33,784 nucleotides of DNA, taken from positions 1 to 33,784 of the forward strand of contig JAJTGR010000008.1 in the NCBI GenBank assembly GCA_021299375.1. Direction: 5' to 3'. The DNA is from Gemmatimonadota bacterium. Lineage in GTDB: Bacteria > Gemmatimonadota > Gemmatimonadetes > Gemmatimonadales > Gemmatimonadaceae. Under the pieces are notes generated by a model that was given only the letters and a program-made list of their open reading frames with translations, was not told the origin of the DNA and did no database searches. This document shows, piece after piece, positions 23,312-31,604 of this stretch. How positions within the stretch are numbered: position 1 is the stretch's first letter; every line of letters begins with the position of its first letter. The position numbers were made by a program, and so were the translations under genes.

Positions 23312-23734
23312 ATGCGGAAGATCTGGATGGTGATACGCAGCACGATGTGCGCGCTGGCCTTGGCGTGTGGGAGCGACCACGAAAATGGCCCCGACAGCGA
23401 TATGCTGGCAGGCACCAGGTGGCGCTTGACCGCGTGGTCGGTCAGCGCTCTCAATGCGACGGGGTACGCGATCACGGCTGATTTCGGCGAGGCCGACATG
23501 TCCGGGCGTGTGGGGGTCAACACGTATGGTGGTCCCTACACCGTCACCAACGCCGGAGGGTTTTCTGTCGGCACGCTTCACGCCACCGCGATGAGCGGCT
23601 CCGACGATGCCATGCGCGCCGAGTCGCTGTACCTCGACCTGCTCCGACAGGCGCGCAGGTACCTGATGACCAGCACGACGCTCACGCTGAGGAATGCGGC
23701 CAATCAGGACCTCCTGATCTTTCAGGTGAGATAG
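23312..23734 (+). CDS. META-domain (HslJ-like) lipoprotein
   Basis: 140 residues. MRKIWMVIRSTMCALALACGS is a signal peptide with a lipobox (ALAC, Cys 19). The body, ~30-138, fits the META/DUF306 fold: LAGTRWRLTAWSV, then a stretch with ITADFGEADMSGRVGVNTYGGPYTV, LHATAMSGSDDAMRAESLYL and a closing strand TTLTLRNAANQDLLIFQ. The G-x-x-G-x-N-x-Y/F-x-G-x-Y core is characteristic. HslJ and relatives sit in the outer membrane and are linked to stress or antibiotic tolerance; the role here is unknown. It is isolated, with remnants upstream and no gene close downstream. Confidence 0.8.
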   Translation: MRKIWMVIRSTMCALALACGSDHENGPDSDMLAGTRWRLTAWSVSALNATGYAITADFGEADMSGRVGVNTYGGPYTVTNAGGFSVGTLHATAMSGSDDAMRAESLYLDLLRQARRYLMTSTTLTLRNAANQDLLIFQVR

Positions 23735-24041
23735 ACCCGGACATTCGCGTACCGCGGCGGCGCGTTTCCCGGCGGCCCGAACGGTTTCCCGGGTGGACGC
23801 CCTTATCCGGTGGCTCCCCTCGTGCCGAACACCCCGTGATGCACCCTGGGCCGATGTCCGGTGTTGCCGCAGCGCCCGACGGATCACGATCCCGCGGGAG
23901 TCTCCGGATGAACCCGCGCCGGTCCGGGTGATCGATCGCCACACCCGCCATTGCCCGTGATCCCTTGCGCCACCTCTGGCTCATACCGCAACGAACAACC
24001 GCACGCCCTTGCGGCGGGCCCCTGGACCGGTCGCTGCCTCG
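23735..24041. other. 300-bp intergenic stretch, nothing recognised
   Basis: It separates two convergent genes (the META lipoprotein and the PepSY protein). No frame has family resemblance and no clear terminator hairpin with a T-run is visible. Confidence 0.4.
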
Positions 24042-24608
24042 TCAGAAGAACCACCGCTTCAGCCCCGTGCGCTGCGCGCGGTTCGCCCCCGCGAGGCGCC
24101 AGTAGAGCGCGAAGCCGCTCACCGTCAGTGCGAGGAGTGCGAGCCCCCAGATCATCGCGAACACCAGACCGCCATCACCGAATGCCTCGCCGGAGTGCAC
24201 GCGGTTGATGAACGGCTTGTCGGCATAGCCATCGGTGCGCAACAGGGCCCCCGTGCGCGCGTCGAAGATGAGCCGTTTGTCCTCGCCGCCGGCGGGACGC
24301 CCGAGGGCCAGCGTGATGACCGGCGCCTGCCCCTTGAGTTCGATGGTGATCTTGTCGATTGGCGCCCCGGGAGCGGCTTGCGCCGCGTTGGCCATGACCG
24401 TCGCCATGCTGCCGGTCCATGCGTCGGCGGGTGCACTGGTGGTCACGGCGCTCACCAGGGTGCGGTTGGCCTCGCGCAGGGCTTCGTCTTCGCCGAAGAA
24501 CTCGGTGGCGGCCACGAGGACCCCGGTGAGGGCCGCAAAGGCCAGGAAGAGCGCGGCGGGCGCACCGATCCAGCGGTGCCACTGGCGCCAGAAGGCGGGG
24601 GTGGGCAT
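24042..24608 (-). CDS. PepSY-associated membrane protein
   Basis: 188 residues. The start region WRQWHRWIGAPAALFLAFAALTGVLVA is the first PepSY_TM helix with its conserved W-H-R-W-I-G. A periplasmic PepSY-like segment follows (KITIELKGQAPVITLALGR, LIFDARTGALLRTDGY), then FINRVHSGEAFGDGGLVFAMIWGLALLALTVSGFALYW, the second helix with the family R-x-H-x-G motif. The short two-helix form is common near TonB-dependent receptors or iron-uptake genes. ATG at 24608 is chosen because the upstream extension lacks coding character. The small membrane protein upstream on the same strand is probably in the same unit, although ~200 bp separate them. Confidence 0.85.
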   Translation of the reverse strand: MPTPAFWRQWHRWIGAPAALFLAFAALTGVLVAATEFFGEDEALREANRTLVSAVTTSAPADAWTGSMATVMANAAQAAPGAPIDKITIELKGQAPVITLALGRPAGGEDKRLIFDARTGALLRTDGYADKPFINRVHSGEAFGDGGLVFAMIWGLALLALTVSGFALYWRLAGANRAQRTGLKRWFF

Positions 24609-24814
24609 GGGGGCATGGGGGCAGACGGGGCATGAGGACGACGGCGCGTCCAGTCGGACGCGCCAGGCGGGCGGTGCAAGCACGGAACGTCTTCGCCGTC
24701 GGCCCGAGGGGCAAGGTTCGCTCGCGCGGGCGATGCGCGTTCATCGTGCCGCCGGGCCGGCGACCGTACCGCGGGCCGCCCCGTCGCGAGGCGGCCCACG
24801 AGCGGCCCATTCGC

Positions 24815-25018
24815 TCAGCCCCTGCGCCAGGCCGCGAGCGCCGTGCCTATGCAGAGCAGGCCCAATCCCGCCAGCCCGATCACCTGCGTCCAGTACGTGA
24901 ACGGTCGCTGCGCGGCATCGATGGTTTCGTCGTCTTCGGAATCCCAGTGCTGCCCGCGAGCGAGACTCACGGCACTCCACGCGAGGCAGGCCAGACCGAA
25001 CAGCAGCGCATAGATCAT
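24815..25018 (-). CDS. Small membrane protein
   Basis: 67 residues with two predicted membrane helices: MIYALLFGLACLAWSAVSLA and VIGLAGLGLLCIGTALAAW, separated by a polar loop (RGQHWDSEDDETIDAAQRPF). No family is recognised. The ATG at 25018 is preceded by GAGGGAG at a workable distance; an ATG three codons upstream is the alternative. Position just upstream of the PepSY gene suggests a joint role in a membrane redox or metal-uptake function, but this is inference from context only. Confidence 0.6.
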   Translation of the reverse strand: MIYALLFGLACLAWSAVSLARGQHWDSEDDETIDAAQRPFTYWTQVIGLAGLGLLCIGTALAAWRRG

Positions 25019-25429
25019 CGCTCCCATCTCCCTCGGTATCGAGCATGCAGGACACCGACCGCCGTCGCCGGGTGCCAATCGGACGCAGCGGGACTCGCTG
25101 CGTGGTGAAGCGCCTGCGTCACGCCGGCCCGCACACGGGACCGGTTGATGCTCCGGCGAGAATACGAAGCAACGGCCGGCCTTGCCAGCGCCGCTTCACG
25201 GGCGGGGGAAGAGTGACGCGCCCCGGGTTCGCGGACGACCGCACCGAGGAGGTCCTGTTTCGCGCGGGGCTGGCCAACGGCGCACCGTCCCTGCCGCGCC
25301 GCGCCGCGCCGCCCTCGGCCCGCAGCTCGACTCGAGAGTCGCGGGGGTGGGGGGGCAGGCCGCGGCTGGGCGCTGACAGCACCGCGGGAGTGACTGCGTG
25401 GGTGCGACCCACGCCCACGACGAGTCGCT
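25019..25429. other. 410-bp intergenic stretch with a dispersed repeat
   Basis: No gene recognised. It contains a diverged third copy of the repeat (25180-25208; 25 of 29 positions match 7154-7182). Confidence 0.45.
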
Positions 25430-25834
25430 TCAGCGGGTGGCCCGATCTGCGGCGAGCGCGAGGGCCTCGGTGTCACGTGGCTTCTCGGGATCGGCGGAAC
25501 GCTCGGCCTCGCGTTCGGCATCACGGATGCCCCACGCCGCCATGGCCTCGAGGACTGGCCGTAGCGTCTGCCCGTAGTCGGTCAGCGTGTACTCCACCCG
25601 CGGCGGAACCTCGGCGTGGATGGTACGGTGCACGATGCCTTGCTCCTCGAGAGCACGCAGGCGCCCGGTAAGTGTCTTGGGACTGATTCCCTCGAGCGAC
25701 CGCCTGAGTTCGCTGAACCGCCGGGTTCCGCCAAGGAGGTCGCGCATGAGGAGCGCGGTCCACTTGGTATCGAGGACCCGGAGGGTTCGTTCGATGGGGC
25801 AGAAGGGAAGGCGGAGGAGGGTATCCTGGTCCAA
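25430..25834 (-). CDS. HxlR-family transcriptional regulator
   Basis: 134 residues. The HxlR signature is complete: LPFCPIERTLRVLDTKWTALLMRDLLGG, with the redox-candidate Cys 12 just before the first helix, FSELRRSLEGISPKTLTGRLRALEEQGIVHR (HTH) and the wing EVPPRVEYTLTDYGQTL. The TTG at 25834 is the only start that keeps the Cys and the N-terminal arm. It is divergent from the NAD(P)-binding gene at 25971, a layout typical for HxlR/YodB/QorR regulators that control a neighbouring quinone- or NAD(P)H-dependent enzyme in response to electrophiles. The single Cys agrees with thiol-based sensing (inference). Confidence 0.87.
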   Translation of the reverse strand: MDQDTLLRLPFCPIERTLRVLDTKWTALLMRDLLGGTRRFSELRRSLEGISPKTLTGRLRALEEQGIVHRTIHAEVPPRVEYTLTDYGQTLRPVLEAMAAWGIRDAEREAERSADPEKPRDTEALALAADRATR

Positions 25835-25873
25835 TGATTTCTCTGAGGAAACTAGTGCACAAAAACGTAATCA

Positions 25874-25888
25874 CTTCCGTAGCGGAAG
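25874..25888. promoter_or_regulatory. Inverted repeat CTTCCG-TAG-CGGAAG between hxlR-like and NAD(P)-binding genes
   Basis: CTTCCG (25874-25879), TAG, CGGAAG (25883-25888), in the AT-rich divergent intergenic region. Its place 40 bp upstream of the hxlR-like start and ~80 bp upstream of the divergent gene suits an operator controlling both directions. Binding is inferred. Confidence 0.4.
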
Positions 25889-25970
25889 CAATGAGTCTAG
25901 TCTCGCCAGAGAGCAGTGCCGAGCGCACCGGGTGCCAGGCCCTGTCGACCTGAGCGAGGAGGGTATCGAG

Positions 25971-26705
25971 ATGGCGAGTCGCATCCTGCTGTACGGTGGC
26001 ACACGGGGGACTGGAGCGCTGCTCGCGAAGCGGCTGGTGGCGCGGGGGCACCAGGTGCGCGCGGTGGTGCGCGATGCGGCCAGGCGTGCGGGGCTGCCGT
26101 CGGGGATCGACGTGGTGGCCGGCGACCTGACGCAGCCCGAGACGCTGCGGGGAGCGGCTTCGGGGATGGATGCGCTGGTGTTCACGGCGGGAGTGACCCG
26201 GCGACCGGCGGGCGAACGGGTCATCAAGGCGGTGGAGTACGACGGGGTTCGGGCGGCGCTCGCCGCGGCACAGGGCGACGGGTTCCGCGGCCAGGTGCTG
26301 TACATGACGGCGCTCGGGGTGAACCGGCCATCGTTCATGGGGTGGGTGCTGAATCGGATCAAAGGCAACACGCTTGTGTGGCGGCGGAAGGCGGAGGAGG
26401 CGATTGCGGCGAGCGGATTCCCGTATGTGATCATTCGGGCGGGGATGCTGACCGATTCGCCGCCCGGGCGTCGGCCCGTGGTGCTGTCCACGGGGGACCA
26501 ACCCCTGTCACTCCGGACGCGGGTCTCGCGCGGTGACATGGCGGAGCTGTTCGTCCACCTGCTCGAGTCCGGCCCCGGCGCGCGGAGGGTGCTTGAGGTG
26601 GTGGAGGGGCCGGGGGATGGCGGCACCGACTGGAGGCGCGCGCTTGATGAGATCGGGGTGGTTTCGCCCGCGCAGGCGGGTGCGCATCGACGCCCGCGCC
26701 CGTAG
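25971..26705 (+). CDS. NAD(P)-binding atypical SDR (NmrA-like)
   Basis: 244 residues. The Rossmann start MASRILLYGGTRGTGALLAKRL carries G-G-T-R-G-T-G, followed by the second strand VRAVVRDAARR with the Arg expected for NADP(H). VVAGDLTQPETLRGAASGMDALVFTAG is the typical third-fourth strand region. The active-site Tyr-x3-Lys of classical SDRs is absent (LYMTALGVNRPS), as usual in the atypical NmrA/DUF2867 group. A strong ribosome site GAGGAGGG precedes the ATG. The symporter gene starts 9 bp downstream, so the two are probably co-transcribed. Role: quinone or oxidoreductase-like redox sensing or reduction; the substrate is not known. Confidence 0.83.
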   Translation: MASRILLYGGTRGTGALLAKRLVARGHQVRAVVRDAARRAGLPSGIDVVAGDLTQPETLRGAASGMDALVFTAGVTRRPAGERVIKAVEYDGVRAALAAAQGDGFRGQVLYMTALGVNRPSFMGWVLNRIKGNTLVWRRKAEEAIAASGFPYVIIRAGMLTDSPPGRRPVVLSTGDQPLSLRTRVSRGDMAELFVHLLESGPGARRVLEVVEGPGDGGTDWRRALDEIGVVSPAQAGAHRRPRP

Positions 26706-26714
26706 CTTCGCGGC

Positions 26715-27962
26715 GTGTCTCCCACCCTCCGCCTCCTCCTCGCCCTTGTGGGCGGCCTTGCCCTGGGCACTGTCATCGAGGGGAGCGGCAGCGCCGTGGG
26801 CCGCGCGCTGGTCCCGTGGATCGAGCCACTGGGGACGCTGTTCGTGAACGGCATCCGCATGACCATCATCCCGCTGGTGCTTACCAGTCTGGTCGTCGGC
26901 ATCACCTCCGCTCCTGACACGCGCACCATCGGTCGCCTGGGGGGGCGCGCGCTGGCATTCATGGTGGTCACCATCGGCTTCGCCACCATGCTCGGGATCG
27001 TCGCCGCGGGGCCGCTGTTCGCGCGGCTTCCCATCGACCCGGCCGCCGCCGAGTCGCTGCGCGCCAGCGCGGCCGGCGCGGAGCGCGCCGCGGCGGAGAG
27101 CGCCCGGGGGCTCCCCTCGATGGGGCAGTGGCTGACCGATCTGGTACCGGCCAACCCCGTCAAGGCGGCCACCGACGGCGCCATGCTTCCGCTCATCATC
27201 TTCGCCATCACCTTCGGCGTGGCGCTCACGCGCGTGGACACGGCGCGACGCGAGGCGGTGGGGCGCGTGTGTGAGGGGATTCAGGATGCCTGCATCCAGG
27301 TGGTGCGCTGGGTGCTGGTGCTGGCACCGCTGGGTGTCTTCGGGCTGGCGGTGCCCCTGGCCGCCAGGCTGGGGTTGGGCGCCGCCGGCGCGCTGGCCGC
27401 CTATATCGGCGTGGTGGTGCTGCTCTCCACGCTGCTCATGGCGCTCACCTACCCCGTGGTGGCGCTGCTGGGGGGCGGCACGTCGCTGGGGGCCTACGCG
27501 CGCGCGGCGCTCCCACCGCAGGCCATGGCGTTCAGCGGGCGCTCCTCACTGGCGGCGCTGCCGGCCATGATCACCGCCACGCGCGACGTGCTCCGGCTGC
27601 CGCCGCAGATCCCCGGGTTCCTCGTGCCCCTGCTCACCGCCACCTACCGGCTGGGGGCCGGCGTGGGGCAGACGGTCCCCATCCTCTTCATCGCCCACCT
27701 GTACGGCGTCACGCTCCCCCCCGCGCAGCTGGCCGTCGTGGCGGTCACGGCCGTCATTGCCTCCTTCTCCATCCCCGGCATCCCCGGTGGCACCATCGTG
27801 GGAATGATCCCCGTGCTCATGGCCGCGGGGCTTCCGGTGGAGGGCGCCGGGCTGCTGCTGGCCGTGGACACCATCCCCGACATGTTCCGCACCACCGCCA
27901 ATGTCACTGGCGACATGATGGCCGCAGTGATTCTGGGGGAGCGGGAGCGACGGGAAGGGTAG
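26715..27962 (+). CDS. Dicarboxylate/amino-acid:cation symporter (DAACS family)
   Basis: 415 residues with about eight membrane segments and two re-entrant loops typical of the glutamate transporter fold. Recognised blocks are GTLFVNGIRMTIIPLVLTSLVVG (TM2-3), LPLIIFAITFGVAL (TM4-5), AFSGRSSLAALPAM (HP1, in place of the S-S-S motif), FSIPGIPGGTIVGMIPVLMAAGLP (TM7-HP2) and the substrate-site helix LAVDTIPDMFRTTANVTGD with Asp, Arg/Thr and Asn ligands. The GTG start at 26715 follows the upstream gene by 9 bp. It imports C4-dicarboxylates or acidic or neutral amino acids with H+ or Na+; the altered HP1 serine run means specificity is uncertain. Confidence 0.9.
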   Translation: MSPTLRLLLALVGGLALGTVIEGSGSAVGRALVPWIEPLGTLFVNGIRMTIIPLVLTSLVVGITSAPDTRTIGRLGGRALAFMVVTIGFATMLGIVAAGPLFARLPIDPAAAESLRASAAGAERAAAESARGLPSMGQWLTDLVPANPVKAATDGAMLPLIIFAITFGVALTRVDTARREAVGRVCEGIQDACIQVVRWVLVLAPLGVFGLAVPLAARLGLGAAGALAAYIGVVVLLSTLLMALTYPVVALLGGGTSLGAYARAALPPQAMAFSGRSSLAALPAMITATRDVLRLPPQIPGFLVPLLTATYRLGAGVGQTVPILFIAHLYGVTLPPAQLAVVAVTAVIASFSIPGIPGGTIVGMIPVLMAAGLPVEGAGLLLAVDTIPDMFRTTANVTGDMMAAVILGERERREG

Positions 27963-27989
27963 GGGGAGAGGCCCTCGCGGCCGGGCGGG

Positions 27990-28285
27990 TGGCCTACCAG
28001 CCGATGTAGGGCGTGGCGCCGTGGCCCAGGTGGGACCTGGCCCCCCCACCCGGGCCAGCAACGTTGGTGGGTTGGCGGTGTCGGCACCCACCGCCAGGCC
28101 GCCCACCCGTCGAGGCGATACGGCACGGCCGTGGCGGCGCGAACTGACACCAATCGGTCGAGCACCGCGGGTGCCCCCCTACCCGAACGGGCAAGCCATG
28201 GGGGCAACGTCCGATCCGCTTCTGGCACGCGATGGCGCCCTCCCTGACGGCCGTGCGCACATGGAAGCCCGACGGCGGCCACGTG
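27990..28285 (-). pseudogene. IS91-like transposase remnant (copy 3)
   Basis: The most decayed of three copies. Pieces in different minus frames line up with the other two: WPPSGFHVRTAV (about 28280), APAVLDRLVSVRAATAVPYR (cf. NPVALERLTADRATKAVTCR), DTANPPTLLARVGGPGPTWAT (cf. VDPLAFVARVVVYGPDTGQVTT) and YIGW at the left end (cf. YGWY). At least three frameshifts are required. It covers the same segment as copy 2 and is on the same strand. Confidence 0.6.
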
Positions 28286-28342
28286 AGCATACCGGCGGGC
28301 CACTGGGACAATACAGCCAACTGATAAGTAGCTATTGCATTA

Positions 28343-28361
28343 AAGATAACACTGGTATCTT
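28343..28361. promoter_or_regulatory. Imperfect 19-bp palindrome upstream of the glycosyltransferase gene
   Basis: AAGATAACACTGGTATCTT: arms AAGATAnCA and TGnTATCTT around a central C, with only one mismatched pair. It lies in an AT-rich island (28318-28365) next to TTGCAT, about 150 bp upstream of the glycosyltransferase gene. It has the size of a repressor operator, but no regulator is adjacent; it may be the control region of a gene lost with the IS91 insertion. Confidence 0.35.
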
Positions 28362-28507
28362 CTCCCGTATGCCCGCGCGCTCCTCTTGGTATCCGATGGC
28401 GGCGGTGCCGCGTGACAAAGGCGCGGCACCGTGCCGGGACGGCCGGTACGTGGCGCCGGTTGGATGGGAGGCCTGCCACATCCCGCCGGTCACCGCACGC
28501 TCCGGCC

Positions 28508-29731
28508 ATGTCGTCTGACCACCGGCTGGGGCGGCGGCTCGAACTGTGGTGGCGCCGGCTCATGGTGAGGCTGCTGGCGGCCATGCTGCGCGGCCAGGAT
28601 CGCTGGCGTACCGGCTCGCCCCGTCCATCGGCGCCGCGGCCGGGAGGTCGGGTGCTTTTTCTGCGCCCCGATCGCATCGGCGACATGATTGTCAGCACCG
28701 GCGTGCTGCGCGCCATCGGCAGTGCCCCCGGGGTGGAGCTCGATGTGCTGGCGTCGCCGGCCAACGCCCCCGTGCTCACCCACGAACCGTCGGTGCGCGC
28801 CACGCACGTGCTCGATCGTCGCCGTTGGCGTGCAGTGTGGCGCACGGTACGCGCGCTGCGGCAGCGGCGCTATGATGTCGTCGTGGACTGCATGCCCACC
28901 GCGCCTTCGGTGACCACTCTGCTGCTCATGCTCGTCAGCGGCGCGGCACGCCGCGTGGGCACGTCGGGTCGCGGCATCGACACGCTGTTCGAACCGGCTG
29001 TCCCATCACTGCCCCACGATCGCCACATTGTCGATCTTCTGGCGGTGTTGGTCAGGCCGTTCCGCGACGACACCCCCAGTGTCGCGCCCAAACTGGAGCT
29101 CCATGAGCACGAGCTGGAGCGGGGCGAAATGCGCTGGCGCGAGACCGGCGCGCCGCCCTTCCACCTGCGCTTGCTCGTGAACATCTCCGCGGGCAAGCAG
29201 GCTCGTGACTGGCCGCTGGAGTCCTACGCGGCGGTCATTGACGCGGCACGCGCACGCGAACCGGCCATGCAGGTGGCCATCATCGCTGCGCCGCACGACC
29301 GGCATGGCGCCGAATCGCTGGCGGCGCGCACGGGCAGCCGCTACGTGGACACGCACACACTGCGAGCGGCGTGCGCCGTAGTCGCGCGCGCCGATGCGCT
29401 CTTCACCCCGGACACGGGTATCGCCCACGCGGCCGCGGCCCTGCGTGTGCCGACGGTGGACATGCTGCTCGTGGGGAGGGCGTCGCAGTGGGGTTTGTAC
29501 CGCGCGCCGGGCATCAACCTGGAGAGCCCCGACGAGTCGCTCCAGTCACTCCCGGTGCAACAGGCCGCGGATGCACTCTGCCAGCTGCTGCACACGCTAC
29601 GCAAAGACGCGCAGGTCGCACCACGTGGTTGGCCCAGGAACGAGCTGATGCGTGGCCGGGCGACCGGTGAGGCCGACGGGCTGATGGCTGCGTCGGCCTC
29701 GACACGGTTGGGGGCACGCCGCTCGTACTGA
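28508..29731 (+). CDS. Glycosyltransferase family 9 (heptosyltransferase-like)
   Basis: 407 residues of the GT9 GT-B fold, a cytosolic inner-membrane-associated enzyme that adds heptose or a related sugar from a nucleotide donor to a lipopolysaccharide core or other envelope glycan. N-domain: RVLFLRPDRIGDMIVSTGVLRAI (family signature), YDVVVDCMPTAPSVTTLL. C-domain: LLVNISAGKQARDWPLESYAAVI (nucleotide-binding G-x-x-x-x-R/K-x-W-P) and ALFTPDTGIAHAAAALRVPTV (D-T-G-x-x-H-x-A). The basic N-terminus (LGRRLELWWRRLMVRLLAAMLRG) may contact the membrane. The last ~40 residues have no family match. ATG at 28508 chosen by coding character. No other glycan genes flank it. Confidence 0.85.
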   Translation: MSSDHRLGRRLELWWRRLMVRLLAAMLRGQDRWRTGSPRPSAPRPGGRVLFLRPDRIGDMIVSTGVLRAIGSAPGVELDVLASPANAPVLTHEPSVRATHVLDRRRWRAVWRTVRALRQRRYDVVVDCMPTAPSVTTLLLMLVSGAARRVGTSGRGIDTLFEPAVPSLPHDRHIVDLLAVLVRPFRDDTPSVAPKLELHEHELERGEMRWRETGAPPFHLRLLVNISAGKQARDWPLESYAAVIDAARAREPAMQVAIIAAPHDRHGAESLAARTGSRYVDTHTLRAACAVVARADALFTPDTGIAHAAAALRVPTVDMLLVGRASQWGLYRAPGINLESPDESLQSLPVQQAADALCQLLHTLRKDAQVAPRGWPRNELMRGRATGEADGLMAASASTRLGARRSY

Positions 29732-29985
29732 TCCCGCCGCACGCGGTGCCTGGTGCCGTCGTCGTTCACGCCCATGTCCGTCTACTGCCGCGCACGCCGC
29801 GCAGGCTTGATGGCTGCTGTGACCGCTACGCAGCGCGCGTGCTCGGTGCCGTGGTGCCGAGTGTCGGGCCGCGTCATCTGCACCCCTGACTCGGTGGCCT
29901 CGGACCCGGCAACGCCACCGCGCACGGCATCGGGGCCCACCACGCCCCGCGGCCAGGACACGTAGGACGATTACGTGATCGTCCA

Positions 29986-30732
29986 CTACCCGTCGATGCG
30001 CAGCAACACGAGCTGCTCATCACGCACTCGCGTCGGGCTGAAGCGCAGACGCGGCTGGACCGCGGCGCTGTTTCCGTGCTGAGCGCCGCGGGTGATCGTT
30101 CGCGCGACCGTGTCCGCGCCGGGTGCCAGCGCGCCCCCGAAGAACCGGGCGTACTCGTCGAACGACGATGTGGCCGGTCGCTCCCCCGGCAAGCCCTCGA
30201 TGCTCGCCGACGACGGAAAGGCCTTGACGAACGGCTCGCGCTCGAAGAACTCGCGACTGTCGACAACGCGACCGAGAGCGGCCAGTCCGGCGCCGTCGAT
30301 CAGTACTTCGCGGTGAGCGGCCCTGATCTCGCGCCACTCCTCCTCGATCCCCGCAAACCCTCGGGCGTCGCGATACGTCACCATCACGATCGCATTCCAC
30401 GGGCCTTCGTCCGACCCGGTATCCAGCCACAGGTGGCTGACGAAGAGGCCTCGCTTCTCGGCCACCTCATCCATCGCGAACCAGTTCGCCCGTATGTACC
30501 GCTCGAGCTGGCTCAGCTTTCCAGGGACGGCCTTGAGGTAGGTCATGGTCACCACGCGCGCGTTGGCGGGTGCCGCCAGCGGTGCGGGAGGGGATGACTG
30601 GGCAGCTGCGACGGCCAGCATTGGGCCGGCAAGGATGCACAGCGATGCCCGAGACACGCGCCTGAGCCATGCTCGCTCACCACGGGAGGACGCAGGGCCT
30701 GCCTTGGCCTTCTTACCGACAATCGAAAACAC
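29986..30732 (-). CDS. Exported protein of unknown function
   Basis: 248 residues from the GTG at 30732, which is preceded by GGAG at 5-nt spacing; the longer frame to 30798 lacks such a site. The N-terminus VFSIVGKKAKAGPASSRGERAWLRRVSRASLCILAGPMLAVAAAQ is a long signal peptide, possibly Tat-like because of the Arg pair. The mature part has a ferredoxin-like look: ARVVTMTYLKAVPGKLSQLERYIRANWFAMDEVAEKRG, VSHLWLDTGSDEGPWNAIVMVTYRD, and FAGIEEEWREIRAAHREVLIDG, as in dimeric alpha/beta-barrel proteins. No family is named with confidence. It is isolated between divergent or broken genes. Confidence 0.6.
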   Translation of the reverse strand: MFSIVGKKAKAGPASSRGERAWLRRVSRASLCILAGPMLAVAAAQSSPPAPLAAPANARVVTMTYLKAVPGKLSQLERYIRANWFAMDEVAEKRGLFVSHLWLDTGSDEGPWNAIVMVTYRDARGFAGIEEEWREIRAAHREVLIDGAGLAALGRVVDSREFFEREPFVKAFPSSASIEGLPGERPATSSFDEYARFFGGALAPGADTVARTITRGAQHGNSAAVQPRLRFSPTRVRDEQLVLLRIDG

Positions 30733-31604
30733 GGATTCTCCGGTTGAATGGTTCACGAAATATCGCTGCCTGCGTCCGAAACGAGAATCAGGCGGCATGG
30801 AGCTCCGGACGCATGGCGCATGAGGAGCGGTCGGTTTGCCTGCCTGACTGGTGCGTTGGACGGTGGCCGTGGTCGGGGTTGGGCACCAGCGCTCGAGGTG
30901 ATGGTCGACAATTGGGCAAGCACCGACGTCCCTGGGACGCGCCCAAGGGCTTGACGAGGCCGCACGGTGTCAACGCGGCGTTGAGCCAGGTGCCTCGCGC
31001 GGCAAGCGCGAAGGCGCGCCGAGCGACCACGCGGGCAGATGATCTACTCGGCGGCGGCGACTGTGCCGTCGAACAGCGTCAGCAGCGCACCGGCGCGCAG
31101 CGTGGAATTGACACGCCCGCGTCCTCGGCCGATCACGTGAACCGCGACAGCGGCCACGCTCGCTGACCGGCCGCCACGACGCGAGTCGGAGGCTTGCCCT
31201 CTGCGCATGCATCGACGACGTACTGCCCCGAGCAGCGACGGAAATCCGGCTGGGCGGTCCACGCGTGGACACGTCGAAGCGGTGTGGGGCGTGGTCGTGT
31301 GGCGGCAGCGGGGCGACGATCCGCTCGATGCTCGCACGCGCATCGGCAATGCGCCGCGCGACGTGATGCGGCGATGCGGTCGTTCCTGCCACTGCAGTGG
31401 GCGTAGCGTGAGGCCGCGGCGGCCTCGGCCTCCGCACGTACACGGTCGATGCCGACGCCCCGCGCTCCTTCCCGATGGGAGCGACGATTGGCGGCCCGAG
31501 GAGCCGTTCGCGCACAGCTGGTGCAGCGGATCGCGCGGCATGCACAGGCAGGGGTGCCAACAACGACCGGTCTGTTTTCGCTGACGGCGAGACCCGCGAG
31601 TGTT
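30733..31604. other. 870-bp stretch without an assignable gene
   Basis: Long frames exist on both strands but none has clear family resemblance. One minus frame ending near 31133 (WTAQPDFRRCSGQYVVDACA, then PPTRVVAAGQRAWPLSRFT) has a protein-like tail and may be a gene remnant. The upstream region of the exported protein gene occupies its left end. Confidence 0.35.
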
